A stretch of 64,000 nt of DNA from Microbacterium testaceum StLB037 (GTDB lineage Bacteria > Actinomycetota > Actinomycetes > Actinomycetales > Microbacteriaceae), in contig NZ_VTQH01000002.1 of NCBI RefSeq assembly GCF_008763945.1, forward strand, positions 281,657 through 345,656, written 5' to 3'. The notes beneath the pieces were generated by a model. The model searched no databases. It had not been told where the DNA came from and saw nothing but the letters and a program-made list of their open reading frames with translations. Positions 43,041 through 52,234 of the stretch are shown here, piece after piece; position 1 is the stretch's first letter; the number at the start of each line of letters is the position of its first letter. Made by a program: the position numbers and the translations under genes.

Positions 43041-43841
43041 CTACGGCACCGCCGGACCGGTGTAGTCGGCGAGCAGCGGCGGGGGCAGGGGGCCCTTGAT
43101 GCGCCGACCCGACCCGGTCTCCTCCCACGCGTGGGCGAGGATGCCGACGGATCGCGCGAGCACGAAGAGGCCCCGCGCGAGCTCGGGCTCGACGCCCAGC
43201 TCTCCGTAGACGATCGCCGAGATGCCGTCGATGTTCATCGGCACACCGCGCGACGCCAGCGCCTGCTCGATCGCGAGGCCCGCGCGCAAGTGGTCGCCGG
43301 TGACGGCTTCGGATGCGACGGCGTCCTGCACCAGGGCGAGGAGGGGGTCGCGGCGCGGATCGACAGGATGGAAGCGGTGCCCGAACCCCGGCACGAAGGC
43401 TTTCCGCGCGCGGTGCTGCGCGAGTTCGTCGGCGGCGAGGTCGTCGAGGGCGCGCCCCTCGTCGAGATGTGCCCGGACCATGCGGTTCAGCATCGCCACG
43501 CACTGCTGACCGGCACCCCCATGGGTGTCGCCGAGCACGTTGATGCCGTTCGCCATGGCCGAGTTGATGCCGACGCCGCAGGTGGCGGCCATGCGGGCGC
43601 TCGCGATCGACGGGGCCTGGGGTCCGTGGTCGACGCTCGCGACCAGCGTCGCCTCGAGCAGACGCCCCCGCGCGGGATCGAGCGTCTCTCCCGTGACCAT
43701 GAGCCAGATGGTCTCGACGAACCCCGCGGTGCCGATGAGGTCTTGCACGGGTCGACCGCGGAATGCGATCTCACCCGGCTGGATGCGGGTGATGGCGGTC
43801 GCCCACCACGCGGTGACGGGGGCGAGCTGATCGTCGCTCAT
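43041..43841 (-). CDS. Citrate-synthase-like lyase (citryl-CoA lyase type)
   Basis: A 266-aa protein equal to the catalytic core of citrate synthase without its N-terminal part. All three catalytic positions are kept: His in DTHGGAGQQ, His in GFGHRFHPVDPR and Asp in NIDGISAI. Short forms of this kind are annotated as citryl-CoA lyases, which split citryl-CoA or a relative into acetyl-CoA and a keto acid. It is coupled to the CoA-transferase (ATGA) and lies at the end of the tctCBA operon, which supports cleavage of an imported citrate-like acid. Confidence 0.8.
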   Translation of the reverse strand: MSDDQLAPVTAWWATAITRIQPGEIAFRGRPVQDLIGTAGFVETIWLMVTGETLDPARGRLLEATLVASVDHGPQAPSIASARMAATCGVGINSAMANGINVLGDTHGGAGQQCVAMLNRMVRAHLDEGRALDDLAADELAQHRARKAFVPGFGHRFHPVDPRRDPLLALVQDAVASEAVTGDHLRAGLAIEQALASRGVPMNIDGISAIVYGELGVEPELARGLFVLARSVGILAHAWEETGSGRRIKGPLPPPLLADYTGPAVP

Positions 43842-45055
43842 GCGGCGCCTTCCTCGTGCAGGGCGGCGATGTCGTCGGCGCTGTAGCCGAGGCCCGCCAG
43901 GATCTCGTCGGTGTGCTCCCCCAGCAGGGGCGGGGCGGTGCGGGGCGCGGAGGGGGCACCGTCGATCCGGATGCCGTTGCCCAGCACGCGCAGTGGTTCG
44001 TCGCCGCCGCCCGGGAACGGTAGCTCGTGCACGAGCCCGCGTTCGCGGATCTGGGGGCTGCGCAGCATCTCGTCGACGCGGAGGACGGCCGCCGCGGGCA
44101 CGCCCGCCGAGCTCAGCACGTCTTCCCACTCTGCGGCCGGTCGCGCCGCCAGCGCCGTCTCGAGCTCGGCGGTGAGCGCGGCCCGGTGGGTCTTGCGGCT
44201 CTCGCGCTCGGCGAAGCGGCCGTCGGCGACGAGGTCGGGCCGACCGACGAGAGCGCACAGCAGCTGGAACTGCTCCTGCTTGTTGGCGGCGATGTTGAGC
44301 ATGCCGTCTCCGGTCGCGAAGGCCCCCGAGGGCGCGGCCGTGCCGTTGTCGTTGCCCAGCGGACGCGGCTCGTGGCCGTCGACGAGCAGGTTCGATACGA
44401 CCCACCCCATCGCGGTGACGGCGGTCTCGAGCATCGAGACGTCGATGACCGTGCCGACCCCCGTGCGGGCCCGACCGGCGAGCGCGCTCGAGATCGCGAA
44501 CGCCGCCGCGAGCCCGCCGATCGTGTCGGCGAGCGGAAAGCCCGCGCGCAGCGGCCCGGTCTCGTCGGTGCCGGTGACGCTCATCATCCCCGAGTAGCCC
44601 TGGATGATCTGGTCGTACGCGGGCTTGGTGCGCATGGGACCGGTCTGGCCGAATCCCGACACCTGGCACAGGATGAGGCGGGAGTTCAGCGCGCGCAGGG
44701 CGTCCCACCCGAACCCCAGCCGCTCGAGCACGCCGGGGCGGAAGTTCTCGACGAGCACGTCGGCCGTCGCGATCAAGCGCCGCAGCGCCTCGGCCCCGCC
44801 CGGCGTCTTCAGATTGAGCGTGATCGAGCGCTTCTGGGCGTTCTGCGCCAGGAATGAGATGCCCAGCAGCTGCGCGTTCAGCTCGGCCGACGTCCCGAGG
44901 CGACGGGCCAGATCGCCGCCGTCCGGGGTCTCCACCTTGATGACGTCAGCCCCCATCAGCGCCAGCTGGTAGGCCGCATAGGGACCGGCCAGCACGTTGG
45001 TCAGGTCGAGCACGGTCACACCGGTGAGGGGGCCCGACACCGTGGCATCCGTCAT
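43838..45055 (-). CDS. CaiB/BaiF-family CoA-transferase
   Basis: A 405-aa family III CoA-transferase: TVLDLTNVLAGPYAAYQLALMGADVIKVE is the N-terminal signature, followed by NLKTPGG and VLVENFRPGVLERLG. These enzymes move CoA between carboxylic acids through an aspartyl-CoA thioester. Here it overlaps tctA before it and the lyase behind it, so it probably activates the imported acid for cleavage. The acid itself cannot be read from sequence. Confidence 0.9.
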   Translation of the reverse strand: MTDATVSGPLTGVTVLDLTNVLAGPYAAYQLALMGADVIKVETPDGGDLARRLGTSAELNAQLLGISFLAQNAQKRSITLNLKTPGGAEALRRLIATADVLVENFRPGVLERLGFGWDALRALNSRLILCQVSGFGQTGPMRTKPAYDQIIQGYSGMMSVTGTDETGPLRAGFPLADTIGGLAAAFAISSALAGRARTGVGTVIDVSMLETAVTAMGWVVSNLLVDGHEPRPLGNDNGTAAPSGAFATGDGMLNIAANKQEQFQLLCALVGRPDLVADGRFAERESRKTHRAALTAELETALAARPAAEWEDVLSSAGVPAAAVLRVDEMLRSPQIRERGLVHELPFPGGGDEPLRVLGNGIRIDGAPSAPRTAPPLLGEHTDEILAGLGYSADDIAALHEEGAA

Positions 45056-46563
45056 GCGGCGACCTTTTGCTTCCGCGCCGCGCGCACCTTCGTGAAGACG
45101 ACGCCCACGATCGCGAGGGCGAGCACCGCGTACAGCGTGATCGAGATCGGACTCGACACCAGGATGCCGGCGTCGCCCTCGCTGACCGCCATGGCACGGC
45201 GGTACTCGGTCTCGGCGAGCGGGCCGAGGATGATCGCGATGAGCATCGGGGCGACCGGAAGACCGTAGCGGCGCATCAGGAAGCCGAGCAGGCCCACGGC
45301 GAGCACGAGCACCAGGTCGAGGATCTTGCTGCTCGTGGCGTACACGCCCAGCATTGCGAACACCGTGATCCCGGCGTAGAGGTAGTGCTTGGGCACCTTG
45401 AGCAGCTTCGCCCACAGGGGTGCGAACGGCAGGTTCAGGATGAGCAGCACGACCATGCCGACGAAGAAGCTCGCGAGCAGTGCCCAGACCAGATCGGGCG
45501 CGCGCTCGAACAGCAGCGGTCCGGGCTGCAGGCCGTACTGGCGGAAGGCGGCCAGCAGGATCGCGGCCGTCGCCGAGGTGGGCAGGCCCAGAGCGAGGAG
45601 GGCGCCCATGGCCGTGCCGGCGGTGGCGTTTCCGGCGGCCTCGGGCCCGGCGACGCCCTGGATCGCGCCGCGACCGAACATGGGCTTCTTGCGGCGGCCG
45701 TCGAGCTTGCGCTCGGTGCCGTAGGCCAGGAACGTCGGCACCTCCGAGCCGCCGACGGGGATGATGCCGAACGGTACGCCGATCGCCGTGCCGCGCAGCC
45801 AGGCGGGCAGGGCCTGGCGCAGCTCCCGGAACGACAGCCACAGGCGCCCGCTGGAGGCGAGCAGCTTCGTGTCGTCGGGCGTGCCGCGGCGACCGGCGAC
45901 GCTGAAGACCTCGCCGAGCGCGAGAAGGCCGACCGTGATCACGACGATGTCGATGCCGTCGAACAGCTCCGGGAGGCCGAACGTGAAACGCGAGGCGCCG
46001 GACGCTCCATCGATGCCCACGACCGAGATGGCAAGGCCGATCGCGAGGGCCGCGAGGCCCCGCACCACCGAGTCGGTGACGACGGCCGAGATCGCCACGA
46101 ACGCGAAGACCGCGAGGGCGAGGTATTCGGCGGGGCCGAAGAGGGTGGCGAGCTCCGCGAGACGCGGCGCGAAGAACACCACGAGGATCGAGGCGATGAT
46201 GCCGCCGATGAAGGCGCCGATCGCGGAGGTGGCGAGAGCCTGCGCTGCGCGCCCGCTCTTGGCCATGCGATGGCCCTCGATGGAGCCGGCGATCGCGGTG
46301 CTGTTGCCGGGGGTGTTCATCAGGATGCCGGCGATGGAGTCACCGAAGAGTCCACCGAACAGCACGCCGGCGAACATGATGAACGCGCCGATCGGGTCGA
46401 GCGAGAACGTGACGGGGAGCAGAAGGGCGACCGCCATCGCCGAGCCGAGGCCCGGGAGGACGCCGACCGCGGTGCCGAGGACGGCGCCGATGAGCACCCA
46501 CAGCATGTTGATGGGGGTGAGGACGACGGCGAAGCCCTCCCCCAGGTTGACCAGCGCATCCAT
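45052..46563 (-). CDS. tctA: Tripartite tricarboxylate transporter, large membrane subunit
   Basis: A 503-aa protein with about twelve helices and the TctA signatures GVLPGLGSAMAVALLLP, GDSIAGILMNTPG (substrate site) and PVGGSEVPTFLAYGTERKL. It is the sodium- or proton-driven channel part of a TTT system. The ATG overlaps the tctB stop (TGATG) and its stop overlaps the CoA-transferase start. Confidence 0.95.
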   Translation of the reverse strand: MDALVNLGEGFAVVLTPINMLWVLIGAVLGTAVGVLPGLGSAMAVALLLPVTFSLDPIGAFIMFAGVLFGGLFGDSIAGILMNTPGNSTAIAGSIEGHRMAKSGRAAQALATSAIGAFIGGIIASILVVFFAPRLAELATLFGPAEYLALAVFAFVAISAVVTDSVVRGLAALAIGLAISVVGIDGASGASRFTFGLPELFDGIDIVVITVGLLALGEVFSVAGRRGTPDDTKLLASSGRLWLSFRELRQALPAWLRGTAIGVPFGIIPVGGSEVPTFLAYGTERKLDGRRKKPMFGRGAIQGVAGPEAAGNATAGTAMGALLALGLPTSATAAILLAAFRQYGLQPGPLLFERAPDLVWALLASFFVGMVVLLILNLPFAPLWAKLLKVPKHYLYAGITVFAMLGVYATSSKILDLVLVLAVGLLGFLMRRYGLPVAPMLIAIILGPLAETEYRRAMAVSEGDAGILVSSPISITLYAVLALAIVGVVFTKVRAARKQKVAA

Positions 46564-47174
46564 CAGAAGAGGCCCTCCAGGATTCCAGGCGGCAGGTTGA
46601 GTCCGAGACCGCCCGAGAAGGCGATCTGCACGATGGCGGAAATGGCCAGCGAGAGGAGGACGTCGAAGATCGGGCGGCGGCTGCCGAGCGATCGGGCGAT
46701 GCCCCAGAACAGGAAGGCGCCCGAGAGCAGCCATCCGAGCGGGGTGAGGGCGGCGATGAACACGACGACGGTGCCGACGGCTCCGGCCAGAGCCCACAGG
46801 TTGCTGCGCGGACGCACCGTGGGTGTCTCCGGCTCGCGCCCCTCGACGGCCGCGATGAGCGCTTCGTCGTCGATGTCGGTGTCGTTCTCGGCGGCGACGC
46901 CGTCGGCGACCTCGACCGGCTCGGGTCGGCGGAGCACGTCGATCGCGAGGAGCACGGCCAGAACGATCACCGCGGCGGCGACGATCGCGGGGAAGAGCTG
47001 CGGTCCCGGGGGCGCGGTGTTGGCCGGCACGGTCATGGTGAGGGTGCCGACGACGAGACCGATGCCGACCAGCAGCATGATCGCCGGGACGATGAGTCCG
47101 GTGCGACGGCGCCAGAACCCGTCGGAGGCGCGGGCGCGGTGAGTGCGCGGAATGGTGGGGATGACGCCGCTCAC
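46563..47174 (-). CDS. tctB: Tripartite tricarboxylate transporter, small membrane subunit
   Basis: A 203-aa protein with four membrane helices and a charged, acidic loop of about 40 residues in the middle (ENDTDIDDEALIAAVEGREPE), longer than usual for TctB. The C-terminal helix pair GGLGLNLPPGILEGLF is typical. The GTG at 47174 overlaps the tctC stop in GTGA. It pairs with TctA. Confidence 0.85.
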   Translation of the reverse strand: MSGVIPTIPRTHRARASDGFWRRRTGLIVPAIMLLVGIGLVVGTLTMTVPANTAPPGPQLFPAIVAAAVIVLAVLLAIDVLRRPEPVEVADGVAAENDTDIDDEALIAAVEGREPETPTVRPRSNLWALAGAVGTVVVFIAALTPLGWLLSGAFLFWGIARSLGSRRPIFDVLLSLAISAIVQIAFSGGLGLNLPPGILEGLF

Positions 47175-48157
47175 AGGCCCAGCTCCTCGATGATGGCGTC
47201 GACGCGCGCTTGGTCCTCTTCGATGAAGGTCGCGAACTCGGTGCCGGTCAGCAGTGCGTCGCGCCACCGATTGCGCTCGAGCACCTCTTGCCATTCGGGA
47301 GTGGCGGCCATCTGCTCGACGATGGCGACGAGCTCGTCGCGCTGGTCGTCGGAGAGGCCGGGAGGGGCGACCAGCCCACGCCAGTTCGGCAAGTTGACGT
47401 CGACGCCCTGCTCGATGAAGGTCGGGATGTCGATGCCGGGCACCGGCTCTTCGGCCGACACGGCGAGCGCCCGGAGGCGCCCCGCCTCGATCTGGTCGCT
47501 GAAATCGTTGTAGCCGCTCACCCCGACTGCGACCGTATTCGACAGCAGGGCGGTGAGCACCTCGCCGCCACCGGCGTACGAGACGTAGTTGAGCTCGGCC
47601 GGGTCGATGCCGGCGGCCTTCGCCGTCAGCCCCGTGAGTAGGTGGTCGGTGCCGCCGATGCCACCGCCGCCGACGGCCTGGCCGTGCGGGTTCTCGCGCC
47701 ACGCCTGCACGAAGTCGTCGAGCGTCTGGAAAGGCGAGTCCGCGGGGACGATGAAGACGATGTAGTCTTCCGCGAGCCGCGCGATCGGGGTGGTGTCGGC
47801 GAGGCTCGCGGCCGAGCCGTTCGCGGTGATCGCGCCCTCCATGACGGTGCCGGTCATCATGAGGTTCGTCGGGTCGGCCCCGAGCTGCACGAACTGGCCG
47901 AGGCCGATCGTGCCGCCGGCTCCGGGCACGTTCACGACCTGCACGTTGTTGACGACCGAGGTCGAGCGCAAGACCTGCTGCGATTCGCGCGAGGCGAGGT
48001 CCCACCCGCCACCGGGTGCGGCCGGGGCCATGATGGTCAGTTTGGTCCGGGGGTCGGCACCGGCGGTCGAGCCGCTGGCATTCACCGCCGCCACGCCGAC
48101 GAGGGCGGCGGTGGCGGCGATCCCGAGCGCGTTCCATAGGACGCGTCTGGTTCTCAC
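47171..48157 (-). CDS. tctC: Tripartite tricarboxylate transporter, substrate-binding protein
   Basis: A 328-aa exported binding protein with an N-terminal hydrophobic signal (about residues 8-28, no lipobox Cys) and the TctC/Bug fold: APAAPGGGWDLASRE, NVPGAGGTIGLGQF and GGIGGTDHLL line the ligand cleft. Bug proteins bind carboxylates by two water-bridged loops, which fits a citrate-like ligand. GAAGGAG lies 7 nt before the GTG start. It heads the operon and is divergent from the IclR gene. Confidence 0.93.
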   Translation of the reverse strand: MRTRRVLWNALGIAATAALVGVAAVNASGSTAGADPRTKLTIMAPAAPGGGWDLASRESQQVLRSTSVVNNVQVVNVPGAGGTIGLGQFVQLGADPTNLMMTGTVMEGAITANGSAASLADTTPIARLAEDYIVFIVPADSPFQTLDDFVQAWRENPHGQAVGGGGIGGTDHLLTGLTAKAAGIDPAELNYVSYAGGGEVLTALLSNTVAVGVSGYNDFSDQIEAGRLRALAVSAEEPVPGIDIPTFIEQGVDVNLPNWRGLVAPPGLSDDQRDELVAIVEQMAATPEWQEVLERNRWRDALLTGTEFATFIEEDQARVDAIIEELGL

Positions 48158-48175
48158 GTCGTCACTCCTTCGTGA

Positions 48176-48231
48176 TCAGGTGGCATTGGGTGTCCATCTA
48201 GTGGACTCCAATGTCCACCTGACGGTACACT
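48176..48231. promoter_or_regulatory. IclR operator region between tctC and the IclR gene
   Basis: A 47-bp imperfect palindrome (48176-48222) has arms TCAGGTGGCATTGG and CCAATGTCCACCTGA. Inside it three alternating half-sites, GTCCA (48192), TGGAC (48202) and GTCCA (48213), build two overlapping dyads. TACACT (48226-48231) is the likely -10 of the IclR gene, so the operator covers its -35 as well as the tctC leader. Confidence 0.7.
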
Positions 48232-48276
48232 CGACCTCGGAGCGGACGCAACCGGTGCGACGCGAGAGGGATGACG

Positions 48277-49074
48277 ATGTCGGTGATCAGCGAGAGTGGC
48301 GATGCCGTGGCCGCAGAGGGCGGTGGGGTGCGCGCCGTGACCCGCGCGTTTCAGGTGCTGCAGAGCTTCACCGCCGATCGTCCGGTGCTGTCGGTCGCCG
48401 AGATCGTGCGCGACAGCGCCCTCCCCCGCACCACGGTGCTCCGCATGATCGAGACCCTCGTCGGCGAGCGCATGCTGCGGCACGCGGCCGACGGCCGCAT
48501 CACCGTCGGCGCGCGCCTGATCCGTCTCGCGGCCTTCGCCGAGGCGGCGTGGGCCGTGCCCGAAGAGACCGCGGAGCGCATGACGCGCCTCGCGCAGGAG
48601 ACCGGCGAGACCGCGAGCCTCTACGTGCGCAGCGGCATGCGCCGCGTCGCCGTCGCGCAGTCGCCTAGCCCGCACTCGCTCCGCCACGTGGTGCAGGTCG
48701 GCGACGAGATGCCTCTCCTCGCCGGCGCCTCGTCCACCCTCTTGGTCGCCGCGAGCGGTCCGGATGCCGTGGACCAGATGCTCGCATCCCTCCCGGCCGA
48801 TCGACTCTCCGGCGTCGAGGCCGCCGCCTTCCGCCAGGCCGTCGCCGCGGCCGCCCGCGATCGTCACGCCGTATCCCACGGAGCCCGCGAACCCGGCAAC
48901 AGCGGCGTGGCCGTGGTCGTGCGCGACGGCGACGACCGCCGCCCCGCGGTGGTGCTCGGCCTCGGCGGGCCCACGGCCCGCTTCACCGAGGACCGCGTCG
49001 ATGTCTTCCTCGCGGCGCTCGAGGCCGCGGCATCCGATCTGCGGCACACCGGCCTGCCGCCCGCGCTCGACTGA
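48277..49074 (+). CDS. IclR-family transcriptional regulator
   Basis: A 265-aa regulator: winged helix (about residues 22-85, LSVAEIVRDSALPRTTVLRMIETL) and an IclR effector domain (about 90-260). It is divergent from the transporter operon and probably controls it and itself through the dyads between them; the effector is likely the imported acid or its CoA product. The ATG at 48277 is preferred because GAGAGGG lies 6 nt upstream; an ATG at 48271 has no spacing. Confidence 0.9.
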   Translation: MSVISESGDAVAAEGGGVRAVTRAFQVLQSFTADRPVLSVAEIVRDSALPRTTVLRMIETLVGERMLRHAADGRITVGARLIRLAAFAEAAWAVPEETAERMTRLAQETGETASLYVRSGMRRVAVAQSPSPHSLRHVVQVGDEMPLLAGASSTLLVAASGPDAVDQMLASLPADRLSGVEAAAFRQAVAAAARDRHAVSHGAREPGNSGVAVVVRDGDDRRPAVVLGLGGPTARFTEDRVDVFLAALEAAASDLRHTGLPPALD

Positions 49075-49103
49075 ATCCACCCCGACGAGAGGACCGCCCC
49101 ACG

Positions 49104-49703
49104 ATGAGCACTCTTTCCGAGACCGCGGAGTATCCCCCGCCCGGCGCGTACGCCGCCGCCACGATCGGCGACGCCATGGAGCGCTTCGGCGTTGCGCGCG
49201 GCATCTCGCCGCTGTGGACAGGAGCCGTCGTCTCGGGTCCCGCGGCCACCGTCCTCACCCGGCCCGGTGACAACAAGGGCGTGCACGCGGCGTTCGAGGG
49301 CATCCGGGCGGGCGAGATCCTCGTCGTCGACGGCGGCTCCGACGACACGCGCGCGCTGATCGGAGAGCTCGTCGCCGAGAAGGCGAAGGCGCTCGGGGTG
49401 GCGGGCATCGTGCTCGACGGCGCCGCCCGCGACGCGGTCGAGCTGCGCGAGGTGGGCGTTCCCGTGTTCGCGCGGGCCGTGACGCCCGCGGGTCCCTGGA
49501 AGACCGGGCCGTACCGGTTGGGCCAGACGGTCGCCCTCGGCGGCGTTCCCGTCGCGCCGGGCGACTGGATCGTCGGCGACGCCGATGGTGTCGCGGTCGT
49601 CCCGCGCGAGCGCATCGCCGAGGTCACCGCCGCCGCCGACGAGCTCGTGCGCGGCGAGGCCGACCGCCGGGCCGCGAACCGCGCCCTGACGCCCCGTGGC
49701 TGA
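49104..49703 (+). CDS. RraA-like aldolase/decarboxylase family protein
   Basis: A 199-aa protein of the HMG/CHA aldolase and RraA family with the metal/substrate motif GVAGIVLDGAARD and the preceding GGSDDTRALIGELVAEKAKALG. Family enzymes cleave 4-hydroxy-4-methyl-2-oxoglutarate and also decarboxylate oxaloacetate; RraA itself lacks activity. The Arg and Asp of the catalytic type are present, so enzyme function is favoured. It lies 29 nt behind the IclR gene and may remove the keto acid made by the lyase. Confidence 0.82.
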   Translation: MSTLSETAEYPPPGAYAAATIGDAMERFGVARGISPLWTGAVVSGPAATVLTRPGDNKGVHAAFEGIRAGEILVVDGGSDDTRALIGELVAEKAKALGVAGIVLDGAARDAVELREVGVPVFARAVTPAGPWKTGPYRLGQTVALGGVPVAPGDWIVGDADGVAVVPRERIAEVTAAADELVRGEADRRAANRALTPRG

Positions 49704-50619
49704 GACGGGGGCGGACCGACCGGTCATCTGGGTCCCGCGAGAGGTGCACGGCGACGCGGTGGCCGATCTCGAGACGTGGGCCGACGTCCGCCGCGGTTGG
49801 GGTGCGCAGGCCACGGCCGAAGACGAGATCGCCCCGCACGTGCAGGGCGTCCTCCTCCGCACGGCACGCCTCGACGCCCCGCAGTTGAGCCGCATGCCGC
49901 GGCTGAGGATCGTGGCTCGCCACGGTGTCGGAACCGACACCGTCGACACCGCGTTCGCCCGGGAGCACGGCATCCGGATCACGACCACGCCCGAGGCGAA
50001 CGTGCTCTCGGTCGCCGAGCACGCCATCGCGCTTCTGCTGGCGGTGCGGCGGGGCATCGGCGCCGCCGTAAGCGGACGGGGCGAACGCGCCGACCTGATC
50101 GGCGGTGAGCTCAGCGGCTCGACGCTGGGTCTCATCGGTTTCGGACGCATCGCGCGACACGTCGCGCGGATCGGACAGGGCGGGTTCTCGATGCGCGTGC
50201 TCGCCTCCGACCCGGGTCTCAGCGACGACGAGGTGCGGGCGGCCGGAGCCGAGCCCCGATCACTCGACGAACTGCTGGAGCAGTCCGATGCGGTGAGCGT
50301 GCACGTCCCGCTCGTCCCTGCGACGCGCGGCCTGCTCTCCACCGCGCAGTTCCGCAGGATGCCGTCGCACGCCGTCGTGATCAACACCTCGCGCGGCGGG
50401 GTCGTCGACGAGCAGGCGCTGTTCGCGGCACTCGACGCCGGCGAGGTGGGCGGAGCGGGCCTCGACGTCTCGGAGGTCGAGCCGATGCCTGCGGATCATC
50501 CGTTGCGCGGTCGCCCCGATGTCGTGGTGACCCCGCACATCGGCGGCCAGACGCGCGAGGCGATGCGACGTGTCGCGATGGAGGCGGCGGCCGCGCTGCG
50601 CACGGAACTCGCCCCCTAG
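49696..50619 (+). CDS. D-2-hydroxyacid dehydrogenase
   Basis: A 307-aa NAD-dependent dehydrogenase: Rossmann motif GLIGFGRIARHVARI (about residues 145-160), VINTSRGGVVDE holding the substrate Arg, DVSEVEPMP holding the Glu and TPHIGGQT with the catalytic His. The group includes glyoxylate/hydroxypyruvate and phosphoglycerate dehydrogenases. It overlaps the RraA-like gene by 8 nt and closes the right arm of the locus, probably oxidising a 2-hydroxy acid or reducing the keto acid. Confidence 0.88.
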   Translation: MAETGADRPVIWVPREVHGDAVADLETWADVRRGWGAQATAEDEIAPHVQGVLLRTARLDAPQLSRMPRLRIVARHGVGTDTVDTAFAREHGIRITTTPEANVLSVAEHAIALLLAVRRGIGAAVSGRGERADLIGGELSGSTLGLIGFGRIARHVARIGQGGFSMRVLASDPGLSDDEVRAAGAEPRSLDELLEQSDAVSVHVPLVPATRGLLSTAQFRRMPSHAVVINTSRGGVVDEQALFAALDAGEVGGAGLDVSEVEPMPADHPLRGRPDVVVTPHIGGQTREAMRRVAMEAAAALRTELAP

Positions 50620-50623
50620 GAGC

Positions 50624-51427
50624 TCACGCCGTCGGCTTGTCGACAGCACCGCCGAACCGGCGATCGCGGGACTGGTAGTGCCCGATCGCGTCCCACAGGT
50701 GCGTGCGGCGGAAGTCCGGCCACAGCGTGTCGAGGAACACCATCTCGGCGTAGGCGGACTCCCACAGCAGGAAGTTCGAGGTGCGCTGCTCGCCGCTCGA
50801 ACGCACGAACAGATCGACGTCGGGCATGTCGGGCTGATACAGGTTTCTGCGGATGAGCTTCTCGGTCACGGCGGAGGGCTTCAGCTTGCCGGCGGCGATG
50901 TCGTCGCCGATGCGGCGCATGGCATCCACGATCTCCACGCGTCCGCCGTAGTTGACGCACATCGTGAGGGTCAAAGTGGAGTTGCCCTCGGTGAGGCGCT
51001 CAGCGTGCTGCAGCTCTTTGATCACCGAGCCCCACAGGCGCGGCTTGCGGCCCGACCAACGGATGCGCACGCCCCACTCGTTGAGCTGATCGCGGCGGCG
51101 GTGCAGCACCTCGCGGTTGAACCCCATGAGGAAGCGCACCTCGTCGGGTGAGCGCGACCAGTTCTCCGTGGAGAAGGCGTAGACCGACAGGTGCTTCACA
51201 CCCGCCTGAATGGCGCCTGCGACGACGTCGAGCAGAGCCGCTTCACCCGCACGGTGGCCTTCGACGCGGGTCAGGCCCTGGCGATTCGCCCACCGTCCGT
51301 TGCCGTCCATCACGATCGCGACGTGCTCGGGGACCGAGCCCTTCGGGAAGGCCGGCGGATACTCCCCGGTCCAGTCGAGGGGGCGGTACGGCACCGCGTC
51401 GCGGTGGGTGAACGGCTTGGGTGTCAT
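50624..51427 (-). CDS. uppS: Isoprenyl transferase (undecaprenyl diphosphate synthase family)
   Basis: Makes long cis-prenyl diphosphates, the lipid carrier for cell-wall building. The 267-aa protein has [18 protein letters not shown] (catalytic Asp), [25 protein letters not shown] and [14 protein letters not shown]. The ATG overlaps the recO stop in ATGA. Exact chain length cannot be told from sequence. Confidence 0.95.
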   Translation of the reverse strand: MTPKPFTHRDAVPYRPLDWTGEYPPAFPKGSVPEHVAIVMDGNGRWANRQGLTRVEGHRAGEAALLDVVAGAIQAGVKHLSVYAFSTENWSRSPDEVRFLMGFNREVLHRRRDQLNEWGVRIRWSGRKPRLWGSVIKELQHAERLTEGNSTLTLTMCVNYGGRVEIVDAMRRIGDDIAAGKLKPSAVTEKLIRRNLYQPDMPDVDLFVRSSGEQRTSNFLLWESAYAEMVFLDTLWPDFRRTHLWDAIGHYQSRDRRFGGAVDKPTA

Positions 51428-52152
51428 CGATGCGACTCCAGGTGCGAGAGGGAACGGATGCCACGTTCGAGGTGGAACTGCGCGTACGCCGCCACGAGGC
51501 CCGAGGCCGCCGCCACGGTGCGCCCGGGGGCATGGTCGATCGTCTCCCACTCCCCCGCCATGAGCGCGCGGAGCATGTCGACCGTGTCGCGCGCGACGCG
51601 CGGCGAGCCCGCGGGGGCGCACGTCGAGCAGACGACGCCGCCGAGCTGGGGCAGGAAGTAGTCGTGGTCGCCGATGGTGCCGCAGCGCGCGCACTCGGTG
51701 AGTCCGGGGGCCCAGCCCGAGAGGGCCATGGCCCGCAGCAGGTAGGAGTCGAGCACGCTGCGCTCGGAGTGCTCACCGCGAGCGAGCGACCGCAGCCCGC
51801 CGACCAGCAGCAGGTACTGCTGGGGCGTCGCCTCGGCCTCGTTCAGGCGGTCGGCGGTCTCGACCATCGCGCTGGCGGTGGTGTACACGTCGTAGTTCGC
51901 CACGATCTCGGCCCCGTAGGCGCCAAGGGATTCGGCCTGCTGCACGATGTCGAGGTTGCGCCCCTTGAACAGCTGCACGTCCGCGACCATGAACGGCTCG
52001 AGCCGCGAGCCGAACTTCGACGAGGTGCGGCGCACACCCTTCGCAACGGCGCGGATCTTGCCGTTGCGCCGGCTGAGGAGGGTGAGGATGCGGTCCGCCT
52101 CCCCGAGCTTGTGGGTACGCAGGACCACGACTTCGTCGCGGTAGGTGGGCAC
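51424..52152 (-). CDS. recO: DNA repair protein RecO
   Basis: Loads RecA on gapped DNA together with RecR and anneals single strands. The 242-aa protein has the N-terminal OB fold ([20 protein letters not shown]), a helical part and a zinc site CARCG...CSTC (about residues 160-185). GATAAT at 52163-52158 lies 5 nt before the GTG, so the mRNA is leaderless. The recO-uppS pair is typical of actinobacteria. Confidence 0.95.
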   Translation of the reverse strand: MPTYRDEVVVLRTHKLGEADRILTLLSRRNGKIRAVAKGVRRTSSKFGSRLEPFMVADVQLFKGRNLDIVQQAESLGAYGAEIVANYDVYTTASAMVETADRLNEAEATPQQYLLLVGGLRSLARGEHSERSVLDSYLLRAMALSGWAPGLTECARCGTIGDHDYFLPQLGGVVCSTCAPAGSPRVARDTVDMLRALMAGEWETIDHAPGRTVAAASGLVAAYAQFHLERGIRSLSHLESHR

Positions 52153-52234
52153 AATCCATTATCGGCCCGGCCACCCGTGAGCGGCCTGCGCGGCGCGCCT
52201 GGCCGAGCGCCCTCGGGACGGGAGAATGGATGCC

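Noticed and set aside
45067-47142. A 691-aa open frame on the plus strand opposite tctA and tctB
   Set aside because: The product is a mix of Arg, Glu and Asp without fold or motif. The minus strand carries three recognisable transporter genes.
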